Source: Pseudomonadota bacterium
GTDB lineage: Bacteria; Pseudomonadota; Gammaproteobacteria; Burkholderiales; Methylophilaceae
Assembly: GCA_020053735.1 (NCBI GenBank)
Contig: JAGVMP010000009.1
Span: 186,001 to 250,000 of the forward strand
Direction of reading: 5' to 3'
Length of the DNA stretch: 64,000 bases
Shown: piece by piece, positions 61,131 through 64,000 of the stretch
Layout: the number at the start of each line of letters is the position of its first letter
Position numbering within the stretch: the stretch's first letter is position 1
The notes under the pieces: generated by a model
What the model saw: only the letters and a program-made list of their open reading frames with translations
What the model was told of the DNA's origin: nothing
The model's database searches: none
Program-made: the position numbers and the translations under genes

Positions 61131-64000
61131 TTGCGCTTAACTCACTTAAAACTCGCTGGTTTCAAATCGTTTGTCGACCCCACCACTATTCATTTACACG
61201 GGCAGCGTGTGGGTGTGGTTGGGCCCAATGGTTGCGGCAAATCTAATGTCATGGAATCGGTGCGTTGGGTGTTAGGTGAGTCATCTGCTAAAGAAATGCG
61301 CGCAGATGCCATGGACGCGGTCATTTTTAATGGTTCTGCCAATCGCAAACCAATCTCTAGGGCTAGCGTAGAGCTTATTTTTGATAACAGCTTAGGCGGA
61401 GCAGCGGGTGAGTGGAGCCAATACGCTGAAATCAGCGTGAAACGTGTCATTGAGCGCGAAAAAGGTTCCAGTTACTACATTAACAACACTTCAGTACGGC
61501 GCCGCGATGTGGCAGATTTGTTCCTAGGCACAGGTTTGGGCGGCAGGGCGTATGCGATTATTGGCCAGAACACGATTTCACGTATTGTAGAGGCCAAGCC
61601 CGAAGAGCTACGTGTTTTTTTGGAAGAAGCAGCAGGCATCAGCAAATATAAGGAGCGCCGTCGCGAAACTGAATTGCGCTTGCGTGACACGCGCGAAAAT
61701 TTGACTAGAGTTGAAGATATTTGTCGTGAGTTGCAAAAACAAATTACCAAGCTAGAATCGCAAGCCGTAATCACACAGCAATATCATGCGCTGCAAGCCG
61801 CATATAAGTTGGCAGATGGCCAGCTGTGGCTACTCAAAAAACGCGATGCGAGCCGTGACTGGGAGCGTAGCAAGCTAACAGTAGAAAAGTTGGTGAACGC
61901 GCTTGAAGCGCAAATGGCTGAGTTACGCAAAAGTGAAAAAGAGCTAGAACAAAGCCGCCAAGCGCATTATGCAGCCAGCGAAGGTATTAACACTGCGCAA
62001 GCTGCGTATTACGAAGCCAATGCTGAAGTTTCTAACCTTGAAAATCAAGTGAAACAAAATAGTGAAGCGCGTGAGCGCATGGCGCAACAGTTGGCGCAGT
62101 TAACACTGTCATTAGAACGCAATGCCAACACCAGCGAGGCTTTACAGCGTGACTTGCAACAAAAACAAGCTGAACTTGAGGTGGCTAGCACGCAAGAAGC
62201 AGGCTCATTACAGGCCTTAAATGCGCTAAAACAGACGTTGCCTGAGAAAGAGGCCGCGCTAAAAGCAGCAACTGAGTTAGCGCAAAAAAGCCAGCAAGCA
62301 CTCAACGAGGCCACGCAACGTATTCAAATTGAAAATAGTAATATTAACTATTTAAATCAAAGCATTGCTGAAAATAATCAGCGAATTCAACGATTTGAAG
62401 GCGATTTGTCTCGTTTGGTGTTGCCTGATGCTGCGCAGCTAAAAGACAAAGAGGTTATATTCCAAGCAGCACAACAAGCAATTGCAGGCATAGAACAAGC
62501 AGTACAAAAATTGCGTGCCGATGAAGCTGCGCTACAACTTGAAATCAATCAACTGCGCGATGAGCAAAACCAAGCACAGCGCGCCAATAACCAAGCTGAA
62601 GCTGAAATTAACTCACTGCAGAAAATGCAGCAATCGCTTAATAATGAAAGCAAGTTGGGCGATTGGCTAAGCAGCAAAGGTTTAAAAAATAACGCACGGC
62701 TTTGGCAGAAAATAAAAATTGATGCAGCATGGAGTGTCGCGCTAGAAGCAGTGCTGGGTGCAAAGCTAAACGCGCTTATTTCAGACGGCATGATGTTGGA
62801 TACACGCCCACCATCCGCACTGGTATTAGGCTACAGGGCAGCCGATAAGAGCGTTGTAGCTGGCGCTAATAGTAAACTTACACCCTTATTAAACGTGATT
62901 AAAGAGTGTGATGCCGAAGTGCGGCCTATATTGGCAGATTGGCTGGAAGGCGCCTATCTATTAAATACTAGCGAACTGCAAGATGGTGACGCTATTCAAA
63001 AATCCATTTCAAACCTAAATTCAGGTGAGATTTTGGTAAATCAACAGGGTGACGTGTTTGGTCGCCACAGTGTGATTTATCATGGCGAAAATTCAAGTTT
63101 GCACGGTGTATTGGAACGGCAAACACAACTAGATGCTTTGCTGAAAAATCAACCCAATTTACAAGAAAAATTATCGACACTGACGCAACGTCTTGCTAAA
63201 GCTGAAGCCAGTATGCATGCAGCGCGCCAGCAGCAACAGCATGAAAATAATCAACTAAAAGTTGCTACCAATGCTTTGCATCAAGCACAGCTGGCGCTTT
63301 CTAGTTTGCAGCAAGCGCAACGCGTGGCATTGGAGCGCGAAAAAAGTATACAAAGTGATATTGTGACGACGCAAGCACGCCTTGCTCAATTGACCCAAGA
63401 GAGAACCAATAAACAAGAGGTGCAACGTGCACTTTCTGCACAGTTAAGTCAATTAGAAATCGCAAAAAATGACGATTTAGCTGCTAAGCAGAAGTCAGAG
63501 CAATTGTACGCAGCTTCACGCGATACTATTCAATTGGCAGAAAAATCTCACCAGGAAATATTTTATAATAAAAAATTAATAACTAATAATATCAATGAAT
63601 TAAATAATAAAATTAATGTAAATAATGAGGAAAAAACTGCGTTATTGCATAGACAGGCAGAAGCAGAACAAACTCTAACACTGACACCAATGGAAACATT
63701 AAAAGCCAACTTAGCAGAAGCGATTAATGTTAAACAAACATGCGAGGCAGCTTTGGCTAATGCGCGCAACCATTTGGCCGAAGCAGAGATGCAGATGCAA
63801 GCGCTGGAGCGCACACGCATGCAGCACGAGCAGCAATTGCACCCAATGCGAGATAGTGTGGTACAAAGCCGCTTAAAAGAGCAGGAGTCGCGCTTGTATT
63901 TTGAGCAGTGCCAAGCGGGCTTGTTGGAAAATGGACAAAATGAGACTGATTTAGCTAAAGAATTAGCCGAAAATGCCAAAACCAGCGATTTATTACTCAA
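61131..64000 (+). CDS. smc: Chromosome partition protein SMC, N-terminal part (runs off the window)
   Basis: ATPase that organises and segregates the chromosome, with ScpA/ScpB. The first 956 codons are present and open. Translation starts at TTG 61131 (LRLTHLKLAGFKSFVDPT), the conserved SMC beginning; no ATG fits. Walker A GPNGCGKSN lies near residue 32; the N-terminal head includes the GQNTISRIVEAKPEE segment. A coiled coil (about 165-500) follows, then the hinge (about 515-665, VLGAKLNALISDG), then the returning coiled coil. A stretch at 63543-63640 is unusually rich in Asn and AT. Confidence 0.93.
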   Translation, partial: MRLTHLKLAGFKSFVDPTTIHLHGQRVGVVGPNGCGKSNVMESVRWVLGESSAKEMRADAMDAVIFNGSANRKPISRASVELIFDNSLGGAAGEWSQYAEISVKRVIEREKGSSYYINNTSVRRRDVADLFLGTGLGGRAYAIIGQNTISRIVEAKPEELRVFLEEAAGISKYKERRRETELRLRDTRENLTRVEDICRELQKQITKLESQAVITQQYHALQAAYKLADGQLWLLKKRDASRDWERSKLTVEKLVNALEAQMAELRKSEKELEQSRQAHYAASEGINTAQAAYYEANAEVSNLENQVKQNSEARERMAQQLAQLTLSLERNANTSEALQRDLQQKQAELEVASTQEAGSLQALNALKQTLPEKEAALKAATELAQKSQQALNEATQRIQIENSNINYLNQSIAENNQRIQRFEGDLSRLVLPDAAQLKDKEVIFQAAQQAIAGIEQAVQKLRADEAALQLEINQLRDEQNQAQRANNQAEAEINSLQKMQQSLNNESKLGDWLSSKGLKNNARLWQKIKIDAAWSVALEAVLGAKLNALISDGMMLDTRPPSALVLGYRAADKSVVAGANSKLTPLLNVIKECDAEVRPILADWLEGAYLLNTSELQDGDAIQKSISNLNSGEILVNQQGDVFGRHSVIYHGENSSLHGVLERQTQLDALLKNQPNLQEKLSTLTQRLAKAEASMHAARQQQQHENNQLKVATNALHQAQLALSSLQQAQRVALEREKSIQSDIVTTQARLAQLTQERTNKQEVQRALSAQLSQLEIAKNDDLAAKQKSEQLYAASRDTIQLAEKSHQEIFYNKKLITNNINELNNKINVNNEEKTALLHRQAEAEQTLTLTPMETLKANLAEAINVKQTCEAALANARNHLAEAEMQMQALERTRMQHEQQLHPMRDSVVQSRLKEQESRLYFEQCQAGLLENGQNETDLAKELAENAKTSDLLL

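Overview
The window looks like chromosomal DNA of a free-living Gram-negative betaproteobacterium. Gene content and arrangement (gloB-mltD, methyltransferase-rnhA-dnaQ, orn divergent from an M48 protease with rsgA, betaproteobacterial-type Crp/Fnr proteins, short type I queF) point to the Methylophilaceae, probably a Methylotenera-like methylotroph. That placement is inference from protein resemblance; no rRNA or methanol dehydrogenase gene is present to confirm it. No intact insertion sequence, prophage or CRISPR array was seen.

Layout. 0-4.7 kb: housekeeping (start of a peptide-type substrate-binding lipoprotein, mltD, gloB, a SAM methyltransferase, rnhA, dnaQ). 4.7-8.1 kb: the four-gene dTDP-L-rhamnose operon rfbBACD. 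8.2-12 kb: queD, then an EAL and a degenerate HD-GYP protein. 12-19.5 kb: HDAC-like deacetylase, rsgA, a c-type cytochrome, M48 protease, orn, glgA, crcB, gap. 19.7-29.7 kb: large c-di-GMP proteins (MHYT-GAF-GGDEF-EAL; PAS-GGDEF-EAL), a degenerate cyclase-like membrane protein, two Crp/Fnr regulators, superoxide dismutase and CsbD. 30-34 kb: small stress-type envelope proteins, a hidden zinc-ribbon gene, an alpha/beta hydrolase, a general-stress flavin-binding-type protein, a collagen-like lipoprotein and a DUF3309 peptide. 34.3-42.7 kb: a very large cyclic beta-1,2-glucan synthase. 42.9-46.2 kb: a methyltransferase, ATP-grasp and heme-oxygenase-like diiron enzyme trio, a candidate small biosynthetic system. 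46.5-51.9 kb: AsmA and an MCE lipid-transport operon. 52-55.3 kb: KatE-type catalase, a 23-residue membrane peptide and a multi-pass membrane protein. 55.3-60.2 kb: an accessory region with a 5'-truncated Rhs-type toxin plus immunity gene, a nucleotidyltransferase-like gene and many dispersed repeats. 60.2-64 kb: tRNA-Glu, tRNA-Ala, queF and the start of smc.

The strongest unifying signal is a 17-bp motif, consensus TCTGTRCGNTAGCGNAC, that I found 13 times between 24.5 and 51.9 kb, almost always in promoter regions, and did not notice elsewhere. One copy is a perfect dyad (CTGTACG, 4-bp spacer, CGTACAG). Two Crp/Fnr proteins with nearly identical recognition helices are encoded in the same stretch. 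I infer that the sod, c-di-GMP, small-stress-protein, glucan, methyltransferase/ATP-grasp, AsmA and MCE genes form one local envelope/oxidative-stress regulon. One motif copy lies between convergent genes next to a strong terminator and may drive a small RNA.

Several genes without a conventional long ORF were read directly: the partial lipoprotein at the left edge, a 59-residue zinc-ribbon protein, a 52-residue DUF3309 protein, a 23-residue membrane peptide, the smc start (TTG), and an MCE-domain gene whose natural start codon appears to be ATC.
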